24,457 bases of DNA, taken from NCBI GenBank assembly GCA_019648995.1, contig BLXT01005122.1, positions 51,278 through 75,734 of the forward strand. Direction: 5' to 3'. The first letter of the stretch is position 1; the number at the start of each line of letters is the position of its first letter. Source of the stretch: Plakobranchus ocellatus (Eukaryota > Mollusca > Gastropoda > Plakobranchidae). This document shows positions 1 through 11,096 of the stretch, piece after piece. The position numbers and the translations under genes were made by a program. A model generated the notes under the pieces. That model ran no database searches. It was not told where the DNA came from and saw only the letters and a program-made list of their open reading frames with translations.

Positions 1-230
1 GGAGGTGGTGGTGGTGGTGGTGGAGAAAGAGGAAGAAAAGTAGGAGGCTGAACAGACGAAGAACGAGGATGCGGAGGACGACAGCGAGGAGAACGAGGAG
101 GACAAAGAGGAGAAGAAGGAGGACCAGGGCAGGGAGGACGACGAGAAGGACAAAAAGAAAGAGGTGGACGAGGAGAAGGAGGAGGAGCAGGAGGAGGGGG
201 GTCGAGAAAAAGGAGTAGTAGAGGGTGTGC
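1..230 (+). repeat. Purine-rich low-complexity stretch (GGA/GAA/GAC), possible acidic coding fragment
   Basis: The + strand is almost all G and A with scattered C: GGT repeats first, then GAG/GAC/AAG triplets. One frame is open from 44 to the TAA at 280-282 and would give a Glu/Asp/Lys-rich peptide. Another frame is Arg-rich and a third Gly/Arg-rich, so openness is explained largely by composition. No polypyrimidine tract lies before it and no strong donor ends it. The best phase-matching candidate is CAG|GTTTCA at 259/260, which is a weak site. It may be an upstream exon of the neighbouring + strand gene, but simple sequence is equally likely. Confidence 0.45.
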
Positions 231-511
231 TTTATAGCATAACAAGATTTAAAAATCAGGTTTCATCTCGATTTGTGACATAACTAAATCAACCCGAAAA
301 GCAAATTGCCTGTTTTTCAGCCAACAATTAGAACCAAATGCAGGATGTGGTAAAGTCCCGGTTTGATCTAAAAACAATACACAAATCATTTGAGCCTGTT
401 TTTAGACTCTATAACATAGACCTAAAGCCTGGTACGAGGGGGCTTTACTACTAATTTATGTCTGAGCATGTCTACACACTTGATCCTTTTCTTCGTATCT
501 GTGACAAACAG

Positions 512-735
512 AGCTTAGACACAGGCAAAGCTGACAAAATCCGAATACGGTATGCAGCGCCCGTCAGCGCGCGAAACACTTTGGGCGTCCTCAGTGGAAC
601 TGTCCGTGGAATGTCCAGGAAATCGGGCAAAGGGTCAGTTGCCGTGCCAGGGTCAAGGACGTCCGGTCGAGATTCTGGGAGACCATATCTTCTGTCTGAG
701 CTCATTGATAAGCAGATTAAATCTAACATGAAGAG
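512..735 (+). CDS. Internal exon A of unrecognised large charged protein
   Basis: This reading frame is clearly richer in GC and CpG than its surroundings. It encodes a basic, Ser/Gly/Arg-rich segment followed by a helix-prone end, LLSELIDKQIKSNMKR. The 3' boundary is well supported: AG|GTAACT at 735/736 leaves two codon bases, and the next exon begins at 1227 with the single A that completes an Arg codon, giving NMKR-LESERQTL across the junction. The 5' boundary is less certain. I place it at an acceptor with a pyrimidine-rich lead (about 481-502) and CAG at 509-511, which is in frame. The same frame opens with an ATG at 458, but that ATG has a weak initiation context (T at -3, T at +4), so it could be a start or simply intron. 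No homology is recognised for this segment. Confidence 0.6.
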
Positions 736-797
736 GTAACTTAAATAAGTCTCTGGCCGGGCAAAAGATAGAAACAATAGAAGAGAATTAGGGGGGG

Positions 798-846
<49 letters not shown>

Positions 847-1226
847 CAAGAAAGAAAGCACGAGAAAGGAATTGGGGATTGAGAGAGAACTGACAAATGA
901 TAGAGATGGGTCCACGTTAAGGAGGTATCGAGGGATATATTTAGACTAATCTTTCTTCTCTACAAATATGCAAATTTGGATCGTAAAGATGATGCACTAA
1001 AAGCTTTATTAACAGCATTATTCATCCTTAATTATTAAATACTTGTCTTTAGGAAAAACAGTATTATGAAAGATCGCCTTCTGAAAATACCGAGATGGAT
1101 ATAAAAAATTATGTGCAATCTTGTACAGAATGATTGATTTAAAAATACAATTGTTTTTGTCTACTGCCTCTTTACCTACCCCCTCCCTTTCTACCTAAAA
1201 AAAAACAAACCCTTTTCTCACTATAG
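736..1226 (+). other. Intron between exons A and B of the unrecognised gene
   Basis: The 491-bp intron has donor GTAACT at 736 and acceptor CTCACTATAG ending at 1226 after a pyrimidine-rich run (about 1150-1190 and 1211-1219). It contains a G10 run (791-800) followed directly by an AG dinucleotide tract. The rest is AT-rich with nothing else visible. Confidence 0.65.
791..843 (+). repeat. G10 run followed by (AG)n microsatellite
   Basis: Ten G residues (791-800) are followed by about 43 bases of uninterrupted AG. The minus-strand reading frame through it (Ser-Leu repeats) is a simple-sequence artefact and is not annotated as a gene. Confidence 0.95.
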
Positions 1227-4200
1227 ACTAGAATCTGAGAGACAAACCCTGAGAAAGAAAGACAGATTGAGTCCTGTGGCGGAGGTATCTGTAAAACAAG
1301 AGGTTAAACCATCAGCCGTAGAGGACACTTGGTACCATCCTCATAAGAAAGAAATAAAACCTGCTGAGGAGGAACTAGCGGGCAAGTTTCAGAAAAACAG
1401 ACTTCAACATCCTCCCCAAAGCGACGCCAAAGTGACCGATGGACTTACCGAGCCTATGTCCAAGCTGGCCAAAGACATTAACTCCTGGTTTAGCGAGGTC
1501 ATGGAGCACCTGGCCAAAGCGGAGAGCGCACAGGCCTCTTCCGGTACAAACAAACAGACGGAATTATCAGGTAAGAAGAAAGAGAAGAGAACGAAAAGCC
1601 CGAATGTAAGAAACAAAAATGTTGTCACTGCAAATAGAAACACATCCGCCGTTGCTCAAAAACGTATGAGCGGAGATAAGCAAGCAGCACCCGCACAGAA
1701 AACAAACTCTAAGGCCAACGATCTAGGGAGACTTTCTACATCAAAGCCACCCAGAGATGGCGCCCAAAACTTAGAAGTCCAGTTGTCAGCGCTGAACGGG
1801 GAACTAGAACGCCACAAGCTCGGAAACTATAAAAGCGAAGAGCTGGGGCGTGACGAGAGGTCTATGAGAATACCTGAAATACCTGCGGATAGGGGGTCGG
1901 CGAGGATGTTGGAGATAAAACCATCTCTCGTAGAGAACACTGAAAACACTGACGCACCTTTAGCCTCTACAGCATCATGGTGGCCGTACGGTGCGTCTCA
2001 AGATATGCTAGCGGAGATTCCAGCTACCCACAACAAAGTTTTCAGCAAAGGAAGCAAAGTCATCTCTGAACCAAGCAGCGCTGGCTCTGCCAAAATTGAC
2101 CCAGCCTCCCCCAAGAACCAGCAGATGACTAAAGCCTCTTCAAGTGAATACGCTAGAAAGGGGACAAAAACTTTGACGGCCAGCCAAAAGAGCTCTACAC
2201 AAAAACAGAAAGGTTTTATTCTTCTCAACAATAATGAAAAAGAAAAAGAACGGCAAGCTTGGCTTAAGAGAAGCAAAGAAAAGGAAGCATTTAAGAGTAA
2301 AAAAAACAAAGACTTCATATTGGTAAACGAAGATAAGCCAGTCGTCTCCAAAGACCAGCCGAAGCCCAACGCTTCCCCAACTGATCGCGCTAGAAATAGG
2401 GCCGACAGATTGGCAGTCAGCAGAAAGAGCTCCTTGGAAAAAGAAAAAAGTTTTATCCTTTTGAACAATAACAAAAACGAAAGAAATAGGCAAATGACAC
2501 TTAAGAACGACAAAGAAGAGGAGGCATTTGTGAGCTCCAGAAATGCAGGCTTTATATTGTTTGATGACGATGAGTTTGCCGCTATGCCCTATGTACGGAG
2601 GTCCAGCAACAATGTCTTACTGACGGACAACCCACATGTGGCAGCAGCAGCAGCAGCAGCTAAACGGAAGAACCAAAATATAAACAAAACTAGGCAAGGG
2701 TCTACAAAAAATCACACACAAATGGCTGCTACAGGACAAAGCGAGAAGGACAGGAAGCCTGTGAAGAAGATCAGTCCTGTCTCATCAAGACACAAAATTG
2801 GAACGGGACTCGCAAATGACATCGTAAGACCACCTCCAGCCATGCCAGGGACAAAACGTTGGGAGGAGCTTGTAGCACAAAAACTATCTGAGATACAGCA
2901 AGCCAAACTGGCGACCAGTGGGGTGGATTTGTCCAGCGCGTCAGCCTCAGGGATACACATCAGAGGCGAGAAGAAACTGGCACAGCAAGTTGAAGCCAGC
3001 CGTGAGTTGGGAAGCCTTGCAGGCATAAAGGCGTCGCCTGATGAAACGGGAACAGGAACTGTCCAATCATCAACGGGCAAATACGACCAAGGTTCAGGCA
3101 CAACTGAAGACAATTTCTTTGATGAACAGGAGAGAGATGATGCTGACGCGGAATACAAAAGGCGATTTGGGGAATTTATCAACGAATCCTCAGATAACAG
3201 AGAGATTCCTGACGAAAGCTCTTTTACTTCACTTTTCGGACCTATGACACAAAAGCAGCACGAGCTTTTAAAAAGTATGCGCAAAGATGAGAAACCGATG
3301 CTCAGAGCCACTAATACTGGTATAGCAAATACTGATAAAAGTAGCCATGGGCAGAAGCCAGTCAAAGAGTCACTTAATTACTCGCAAAGGAATGCCCAAT
3401 CATTGAGGCCAGTGGCGGTTGACGAGCTCAAACCAATCGTGAAATCTAAACCCAAAGGGCACAAGGTTGGAGAAAAGCAGTGCAAGAAAAGTGAACCACA
3501 GCTTTGCGTGAAGCCAGAGGAAATAGTCAGCGTTAAAAAATCGGCAGCGAATGTTTCCGAGATAACAACCAAGAAAACTAATGTTTCTACACGACTATCT
3601 TCAGGTTCCACCAATCGGCGCGCAGACGTTCCAGGTAAAGGAGGTGTACAGAAGCAGATTCCCGATAAATTACCGAAGTTTGGCCTTGAGAGTAAAGAGT
3701 TGTGGCTGAGCATGTTGCAGAGCAAAATGGACAAGTATCGCGCTCTAGTCGAATCAGACTTGGAGTCTAAAGAAGGTGCGCACTCGAATTCTCCAAAACC
3801 CATGTCAAACAACCAATCGCAAACTCTCGCTTCTCTGAAACCTATCAAAAACCAGAACCAAAGGGACACTGGTCGGAAAAATGTAAAGTCCACGAAATCC
3901 TCCAGAAATCTGGAGATAGATGGCCATGATACAAAGCCTGCTAGACCGGCCAAGTGGAATGTGGAGAGCTACGAGGCAAAAAAGCTCCGAGCTCAAATAA
4001 AAGAGTCTCCAAAATTGAGTCAAGAAAGACTGAAACAGTCTGTGGAAGCCAAGACATCATCAGACAACCACAGTGACCTGGGGTCATCGAAACAGGATCC
4101 CGTACGTTTAGTTGCTGAAAAACCTGAGAGTAATGAAAAAACTAGTGGCACTAGAGGGTATGTTCCATCAGCAAAACAATTATTAACTGCTAACAATGAA

Positions 4201-4969
4201 AAACAAGTCGAAAAAACTTTAGCAAAAGAGAAAAATCTCCTTGTTCACAAACCAGACCGATCAGAATGGTCAAAGAATAATAAAACAGCTAAAGATTTGG
4301 ATCCTTTTGAGGCGTGGATTGAGTCTAGGGAGGATTGGAGACCTGTGCGAGAAGGCAAACCATTAAAATCCACCAGCAAAATCTCTACCGCCACACCAGA
4401 ATCGATGAAAGCAGCCTCTGGTGAGAACGGTTTATCAAGAAAGAAAGAGAGCCAGGATGGACCGAAAAAGAAATATCCCCGATTTGAACGAGAACCCCGA
4501 CCAGGTATAGAGCAAGCGGTGTATCGGGACTTGCGCACTACCTACGCCAAGCTACAGTCAGAATCTCCGCCTTTGGATGGAAGAACCACACTCGCGGGAA
4601 TAAAGCAACCCTTGCAGAACTTATCCCAGTCTGATCAAATCTATAACATGATCAAAGAGAAAACTCAGCCCCGCTCTGGTTTGGAGTCACCCAATCCGAT
4701 GCCACCATTTGGCAGAAGATCAAAGATTCTGACCCAAGTGGGCTTAGGATCCATCACTGGCAGCAAGGCGGGGTTGGTGGATCCTGCTAGGCTGCCAAAA
4801 CTGGGGAACTTGCTCAGTTCTATCGACGGCTTCATTGCTATGGATGCAGTCCCTGTCTTGCTTGAACAGGGAACAAAACCTAAAAAATCTTGTGCGAAAT
4901 CAACCAAGATGGACGCCTACTTGGCAAAATCAAGAGAAAGGTCGCAAGCTTCAGGTGACGGACTCAATG
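1227..4969 (+). CDS. Main exon B of unrecognised large, Lys/Ser/Glu-rich disordered protein with tandem FIL-motif repeats
   Basis: The function is unknown and I recognise no family. The 3,743-bp exon encodes about 1,247 residues. The open frame continues upstream of 1267 to the acceptor at 1226, so the exon is internal and has no start codon of its own. Composition is charged and polar, typical of an intrinsically disordered scaffold. Features in order: a 79-residue tandem repeat (2152 to about 2598), an alanine run coded by GCA repeats (from 2641) followed by a basic KRK patch, and several less disordered islands. These islands are a helical segment near 3673-3770 (ELWLSMLQSKMDKYRALV), a Trp-containing DPFEAWIESREDW near 4300-4339, YRDLRTTYAKLQ near 4522, and a hydrophobic island near 4805-4870 (GNLLSSIDGFIAMDAVPVLL). 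The coding frame ends at donor AATG|GTGAGG (4969/4970), leaving one base; frame past this point is intron read-through up to 5100. No signal peptide or membrane segment is seen. A cytoskeletal, centrosomal or adaptor role is possible but not shown. Confidence 0.8.
2152..2598 (+). repeat. Two-copy 79-residue coding tandem repeat with four F-I-L-hydrophobic motifs
   Basis: Unit 1 begins at 2152 (Ala-Arg-Lys) and unit 2 at 2389 (Ala-Arg-Asn), exactly 237 bp apart. Each unit has a basic/Ser lead, then FILLNNN, then a charged helix-prone linker, then a second F-I-L motif. The motifs are FILL at 2215-2226, FILV at 2314-2325, FILL at 2452-2463 and FILF at 2551-2562. Spacing is 33, 46 and 33 residues, and both like pairs are 79 residues apart. 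Each motif is followed by Asn/Asp/Glu residues (NNN, NED, NNN, DDDE). The copies have diverged clearly in the linkers while the motif cores are kept. Confidence 0.85.
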
Positions 4970-5429
4970 GTGAGGGCATATATCAGTCTCTTCTTTTTAC
5001 ACCTTATTTACCTTCTTCATTCATTTTTTATAACACGATAGGATTCTCATGCACAGCACAGTTCCTTTGTTCAACACTCAACATTTTCAAGAAGCAATAG
5101 GCTCATCAAAAAGAACTGATGTCTCTGAAAGTATTTGGGCGGAAAGATCCCCTTACACTACAGACATAAATCCCCTACAAAAGTCCTCTATGAATTTTTT
5201 CGAGCAGGCATCCCTTAGCATTGTTTGGATTTTCAAATGTTTCGATTACACATGCAAGATATTCGATTAATTTGTAAGACTAAGAGCGATAAATATTCCA
5301 TGAATTACTCTTCATCATAGGAGAAATAGGTACACCTACTAACAAAACCCTTTTACGTCAAGTTGTTAAGACTTATTGCGAAGGCCTATGTTCTGTTTCA
5401 ACTGTCAAAACTGTACCGTTACCCTCCAG
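4970..5429 (+). other. Intron between exons B and C of the unrecognised gene
   Basis: The 460-bp intron has donor GTGAGG and acceptor TACCCTCCAG. One codon base remains at the 3' end of exon B, and exon C supplies GT to make a Gly codon. Its AT-rich, pyrimidine-rich content differs sharply from both exons. Open frames running through it are chance extensions. Confidence 0.75.
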
Positions 5430-5635
5430 GTACTGATGTCCGAGCTAGCCTTGCCAAAGAGAGAGAGGCTGCTCACACGGCAGCGCGAAGGAGGCTGATG
5501 AAAGAGTACGAGAGGAACATAGAGAAATACGAGAAAGGCCTGGAGATCTACAGGACCAAGCTGAGACAGATGAAGCAAGCCATGACGGACTCCAAACCAA
5601 GAACTGATAACCCGCGAAGGCATTCTGACTTCTGA
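5430..5635 (+). CDS. Terminal exon C of the unrecognised gene: charged helical/coiled-coil tail and stop
   Basis: This exon encodes the C-terminal 69 residues, counting the codon shared with exon B, and ends with TGA at 5633-5635. The sequence after the junction (GTDVRASLAKEREAAH...) is dense in Lys, Arg and Glu with regularly placed Leu, Ile, Tyr and Met. It has the pattern of a long amphipathic helix or coiled coil of about 50 residues, then a polar tail ending HSDF. Splice phase with exon B matches (phase 1), and GC content falls abruptly after the stop. Joined exons A+B+C total 4,173 bp, or 1,390 residues plus stop, counting from 512. I know no family with this tail. Confidence 0.8.
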
Positions 5636-5826
5636 CCCCTTTAGGCATGCTATACTACTGCAGTAATTGTGTTTAGGCACTTTAAATCGAACATGAACAC
5701 ATATGGCACTGTAAGTGTTATTTGTTGCCATTATAAATCATAAATATAGCACGCACACACATCATAACTGTCATAGATATCATAACATAATGATAGGTTA
5801 CACAACATGAGCTACAATATAAAATC

Positions 5827-5906
<80 letters not shown>
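5827..5906 (+). repeat. (GA)n microsatellite, about 80 bp
   Basis: An almost pure GA dinucleotide tract with a single GAAAGA interruption near its middle, about 190 bp after the stop codon of the upstream gene. Confidence 0.97.
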
Positions 5907-5907
<1 letters not shown>

Positions 5908-6276
5908 GTTTTATATGCTGATAAAACCCCTCTGCTCTGTATGGCGCTGACTGAAGCCGAAAGCTTTCAAAATGATGAAGTTTCAGAATGGTATAATCTT
6001 AAGTACCAGATAAGCGAAATAGTCTGAACACAGAAACAACAAGACACATAAGTGACAAAAACAAATAATGTGTAAGGAATGCCATTAAAAATACCGTAAA
6101 ACATGCGTCAAGTTAATTCAAATAAACCATCACGTCCAAAAATAGAGCTGTAAGATATCTCGTCAAGACTTGCAGGTCTCAAATTACACGTACAGTATTA
6201 TTGTTACATTCATATCAAACTCTTTTTACGCATTTTTCTTTTGCTCTTCCATCTTTTTGGCGTTGTTATCGATACA

Positions 6277-6282
6277 AATAAA
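6277..6282 (+). terminator. Candidate poly(A) signal AATAAA for the unrecognised + strand gene
   Basis: The canonical hexamer is followed about 25-35 bases later by a T/G-rich stretch (GTTGGATTTGTCTG). This would give a 3' UTR of about 650 bp. The AATAAA at 6121-6126 is an alternative with a weaker downstream element. Confidence 0.3.
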
Positions 6283-6300
6283 AGCAAGAAGTAAAACAGA

Positions 6301-7652
6301 CTGAGTTGGATTTGTCTGAATTTTATTCATCACCGACATTTACTCATTCAAAGTTTTAAATTCCCATATCATACGAAACACTCATTAATAATTTTATTGA
6401 AAGTTTTGTAACTCAATTGAAAACACCAGTTTTAACAGCTCTCGCATTCTTCCGATTATGAATATGTTTTCTATTTGCCACGTGATAGTTTGGAAAAATT
6501 GTAAAATCATAATTATATTAGAACTATGCTATTCTCTTGCGAAATTTGCGCAAAATAATGCGGTTTAAAGAAGGTTTAAAAAATGTAAATGGTTGTTAAA
6601 TTAGTTACCCAATGTAGCACTTCTCTCATTCTCCCATTCTCGTTTGCCATGTAATTGTTAAAAAAGAAACGTTTTGAATCGGCTAAACTGAAGTGTTTGG
6701 GTACAGTGCTTATTTTGAATTGAAAGTAACGTGTACTTTTGGTACAGTATGGAAGGCCTACTAATTTTGGCTTAGGACATTGTTCTACACATTGTAAAGT
6801 TTGTTTGATTTTGCTTTCCGTGCTGTCTTTACTTTCACCGAGACGTGGGGCACCTGGAAGTTTTCACGGGAACTTGAAAAAAAAACCCCAAAAAACAAAA
6901 GATATCTCTAAAAAAGGTGAGCAAACTATTTGTAGGTAAAGCCCAGCTAGATCTAATGCCAGTCAAATTCCACCGATTTTCAATCAAAGGGACTAAATAT
7001 TTTCAAATATTAATAAGCCTTCTGTAAACTTTTTTAAATGCTGTTGATGGTCTGAAATTGAGAAAAAAAAATTTTTTTTTGAAGATGAGCCCGCCATGCT
7101 GCCTGCTTAAAACTATTTGTACCGCCCTAGATCTCTAGCTTATCCGCCCTTCCTATGCATTTTGCTAGGTAGGCTATAAATAGATTAGGGTTTCTCCACT
7201 TTACTAGAACTCTAACATTTCTATTGGTGATGGGTGGCGACAGGGTAGCAAATAAAATTCGTTGACGCATCGCCTTTCAGTTGGCAGTCAAGCACCTCAG
7301 CGATAACGCAACCGATAACCCTATATAAAAATCAGAATTGGTAATATTTCCTCTATATAAGTGTTAGAACACTTATGGAAGGTAAAAATAGGATTCTAAG
7401 ATGTATTGAATAAAGAGTCAGCGTGCTCGCCTTATTTGGCTTTTACAATTAAATTTTGCTCAATAGCTAACTTGTGTAGAAATTTTATGAACAAGGCTTA
7501 ACATTTTGATTTAAAAAAAAAAAAAAAAAGATGAAGGAAACTTGAGTACAGTGTAGAATCTTTTATGATATACATGTATCAATTCTGGGGAAGAAATGTT
7601 AATTTGAGCGAACCTATGTCTATGTATCAATAAAAGTTAGAGGGACGGAAGA

Positions 7653-7705
<53 letters not shown>

Positions 7706-10700
7706 GAGAGAGACAGAGAGATAGAGAGAGAGGGATAGAAACAGAGAGAGTGAGAGACAGAGAGACAGACAGACAGAGAGAGAGAGAGAGACAGAAACAG
7801 AGAGAGAGAGACAGAAACAGAGAGAGAGAGAGAGAGAGTAAGAGAGATAGAGAGTAAGAGAGATCATCATCTGAAATACTGGAGAGATGAAGAAAAATTT
7901 GATCTCATTGCTAATTAACAGCTATTATTGTCACATTGTCAGTGACATTATGAACATATTATGGTTTTCATTATGATACACTTTAGTCACGTCTATATTT
8001 TGCGATAAATATTAGTTTTTCCTTCTAAGTGTGCAATCTTCCCAAACTTAAGAGCATTATGCAGTACACTCATTGAGTAACAATAATGTTAATACTAGGA
8101 TACATATTTGCGTAGCGTTCTGGCAAAACCCCATCAAAACCATGATCGTCCTATTTTCGTACTAAGCCCTTGTAAAGTCAAAAATATATGGGTCTACTTT
8201 TATGTGCTCTTTTCTTAAAAATTTTCATAACATTAGTTATAACCAGGACATCAGGAAAATTCAAACCTGAAAATGCAAACAATTATTAGATAAGGAATGT
8301 AGGGAAACAAAAACTTTGATATGCATATGTACCGGTTGAGTAGTGACGGTTACCTCAATTTGCTACACAACTGACAACCTTGAAATTCCTACTCATTTCA
8401 ACATTGCTTTTCTTGTATTTTGTTTGCTTCGTGAGAAACTACAAGAGATAAACGATTGTGATCTAAAGTAAGCCTGAAACCAACCACTGTTAATATATTT
8501 GAGATGATTTATAGATTCGTCTCTAAAACTGATTTGCAAAAATTATTTAATGCATTTATTTAATACTTTCCAACGACAACCACAACAAAATAGCTCCATG
8601 CCGAGTCTATCATAATAAACCTTAAAAAGCATGTTATGTTATTGGTGAAGAAAGTTCAGGCAACATTTCCGACAAGCACGGTAAGGCTAATATTCAGGGA
8701 TATTTTTGTTTGGTGGCCATGTTTGTTTTTTTTAGCTTTTAAAACTTTTGAACCTGCTGAATCTAACGTGTAATAGGAGTTTAGAAAGCTTGTGAAGAGA
8801 TTAAAATGAAAAGTAAATTTAGTAAAATATGATGCTAGTAAAGATGCTATTGATTGATCTGCAAACCTGAAATATCTCAATTCCATTGGATTTAACTGTT
8901 GTTTCAACATCTACAATTACACTTACTGAGGGGCTTTTCTCCGCCAAGTATAATGCATATTTCTACAAAGGCAAAATATTGCCCAATTTTATCCAGGGAA
9001 ATGGGCATCTCAGTAAAAATTAAAAACATGCTGTTGCATGGCTTGATCATAGAGGCCAATGAACTTGAGGCAGACTTGACAATTCAGTATTTAATATCAA
9101 TTTTAAAAAGCACGGACCATTTTGTTACATAAAGATAGAGGCCAAATCAATTTTTTTTTTGTTGGCAAGACTTCAGTATTTCCCTCTAATTACTGTAATA
9201 CAATAATAGCAGATGCCTAAAATTCGAATGGCCAGAGAAATTAAAAATATATTGAAGTAGAATATGGGATAACTGTAAGTTCTTGGATATGGATAAGTCC
9301 CTGTACAAAGTCTAAAACCAGCCATTTGTGTATGGCTGTGGCAGATCACAATTATTTCAAACATAAAGGCAGGAGTGAATGGAATGGATAGGGCTGTATA
9401 TATAAAAATAAATTCAGTTCAGTCTTTGCTCGAAGTCATAAGACAACAGCTAAGGTTTAGAGGAAAAGCTTATTTAAGAGCAATGCCTCGAGGAATGGAG
9501 ATTTCCATACAGTGTTGAGATAAAATGATAGACATGTCTGTGTGATGATTTAAAAATAATGACCTCATTATCTAAAGTGTCTCAAACTTTGGACTGCATA
9601 AGAAAGAAAAATATTTTATGTTATTTTTTTCTTCTTTAAAGGATTTATATTCAATGAGGAGTAGAGGTAGACAGACAATTTGTATTGAAAGTCTTAACTC
9701 ACGGGCAGTAGGTAATATTAGCACCAACTACTGTCTCATGAGGTTAACTGGGAACAGGTATGAGGTGAGCAACATGATCGCTAATGTTTGTTCCAGACAG
9801 GGCATTTGAAAATAAAGATTCAATAAGTTCCTCTGTATGATTACAATACATTTGGGTCCCAAATAACAGACAACAGGATTTTACATGAAATGAGGGAGTA
9901 AACCAGTTTTTACAGGCCAACAGTAAATTTATTGGTAAAACATCATGGCTGTAACAGATCAACAAGCATATATGTGAATGAAAGTAAGATGGGTTCACAT
10001 TTCATTGAGAAATTTTACAAAAGCTGTGTTTACAAAAGATCTAACCCGGTACTCGGAGCACCATATGCCCTACCACAAGAAAACATTTTTTTTTATGTTC
10101 TTGCATAAGCAATAAGTATAAATTTCATAGATAGTTTTTTTACACACTCACTTCACGTGAAAAATTTTATATAGCATAAATGAAAAAAAATATCACATGA
10201 GGTGAGATACATTAAAAAAAAAAACCAAACACTTTTTAAATTGTTACAAATATAAAAGAATATATAACTGCCATTAAAAGCAAGTACTGAGTACTGATAT
10301 GGACTAAAAAGATGCTCTTGCAGTATATATATGGGTAGATGAATTACACTTACAGCAATGTTTTGCCTTCTACTGAAAGCAGAAAATCAATATCCTAAAG
10401 TTTGATAGCACTACTTAAGTGCGAAATATGGATATAATGTATTGAAAAAGAAGAAGCCCCTTAGAATGAGAAATCAAAGAAAATCCTCTACTTATATTAA
10501 TTAGTTTTGTTGATCTAAATTTTGACTCAAGAGGCCTTCAGTTTAATCTGCAACGCCACTAATAAAATATCCTGTAACAAATAGAAAAAACCCACAAATC
10601 ATACTTTACACATTTATAATTCAGGAGAACTTAGAAAAATCCTTCCCTCTATTTTTATTTTTGAGTGAAGAGAAATGTATAAAAATATTTTGTCTCTGTA

Positions 10701-10766
10701 TTAAGGAGGAACATTTTTAAAATCATGCTTAAAAAACTTCTGAGGAAAGAAAAATTCAATATATTT
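6301..10766. other. Intergenic region between convergent genes; no supported gene
   Basis: AT-rich non-coding DNA with short chance frames only (60-85 codons, no splice-compatible or family-like sequence on either strand). It holds an A17-18 run near 7514-7530, a long imperfect GA tract (about 7656-7864) and many A/T homopolymers. I saw no tRNA, rRNA or transposase signature. Confidence 0.7.
7656..7864 (+). repeat. Long imperfect GA/GACA microsatellite, about 210 bp
   Basis: Mostly GAGA with interspersed GACA, GATA and GAAACAGA variants, showing an older, partly diverged array. The Ser/Leu-rich open frame on the minus strand through it is an artefact of the CT repeat. Confidence 0.96.
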
Positions 10767-10772
10767 TTTATT
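10767..10772 (-). terminator. Candidate poly(A) signal for PGLS
   Basis: TTTATT on the + strand is AATAAA on the minus strand, the first canonical hexamer downstream of the PGLS stop, implying a 3' UTR of about 325 bases. The 11-N gap lies inside that UTR, so a nearer signal could be hidden. Other minus-strand hexamers occur at 10654-10659 and 9928-9933. Confidence 0.3.
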
Positions 10773-10935
10773 AAAAAAAAACAAAAAACAACAGAATATT
10801 ATTAGCTATATTTGACTAACGAGAACTAGTCAAAATCCCTTTGTAGCAGTAATAAAAGAAAAGAAAGTTTGAAATAATTCTCAATATTTTAGAGAGAATA
10901 CTCCTCCCCTAACATTTGGGTCACATTGTCTAATC

Positions 10936-10946
10936 NNNNNNNNNNN
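10936..10946. other. Assembly gap (11 N)
   Basis: Eleven undetermined bases just beyond the 3' end of the PGLS coding region; true length may differ. It does not interrupt any coding exon. Confidence 0.99.
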
Positions 10947-11096
10947 CCATGAAGAGTTTTGCTGTAGTGTGTCTCATTGCATGATGACATTACACCATAT
11001 TTGCTTGTGAATAAAAGGATACATATCTAGGATACAGGCATAACCTAATCCTCAATAGTAGGTCTGAAGTAGGAATATTGTTATTTGGAACTAATG

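Larger units (their letters stand above)
5636..6300 (+). other. Probable 3' UTR of the unrecognised gene, with a large GA tract
   Basis: AT-rich sequence follows the TGA. It contains the GA tract at 5827-5906 and canonical AATAAA hexamers at 6121-6126 and 6277-6282. No coding potential is seen. Confidence 0.4.

Noticed and set aside
472..915. Minus-strand frame with Ser-Leu repeats
   Set aside because: It is produced by the CT complement of the GA tract and by the shadow of exon A.
1998..2513. Phe/Leu-rich minus-strand frames over the main exon, looking like membrane segments
   Set aside because: They are antisense shadows of Lys/Glu/Asn-rich coding sequence; the + strand frame is much longer and splice-supported.
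4970..5100. C-terminal extension of the large open frame past 4969
   Set aside because: Composition switches abruptly to AT-rich hydrophobic sequence, and a good GTGAGG donor at 4970 matches the phase of exon C, so this is intron read-through.
7637..7870. Minus-strand Ser/Leu repeat frame
   Set aside because: Simple translation of the CT-strand microsatellite; no unique sequence.
8656..9132. Two 77-84 codon frames on opposite strands in the intergenic region
   Set aside because: No family-like motifs, no flanking splice signals and AT-driven composition; length is within chance expectation.
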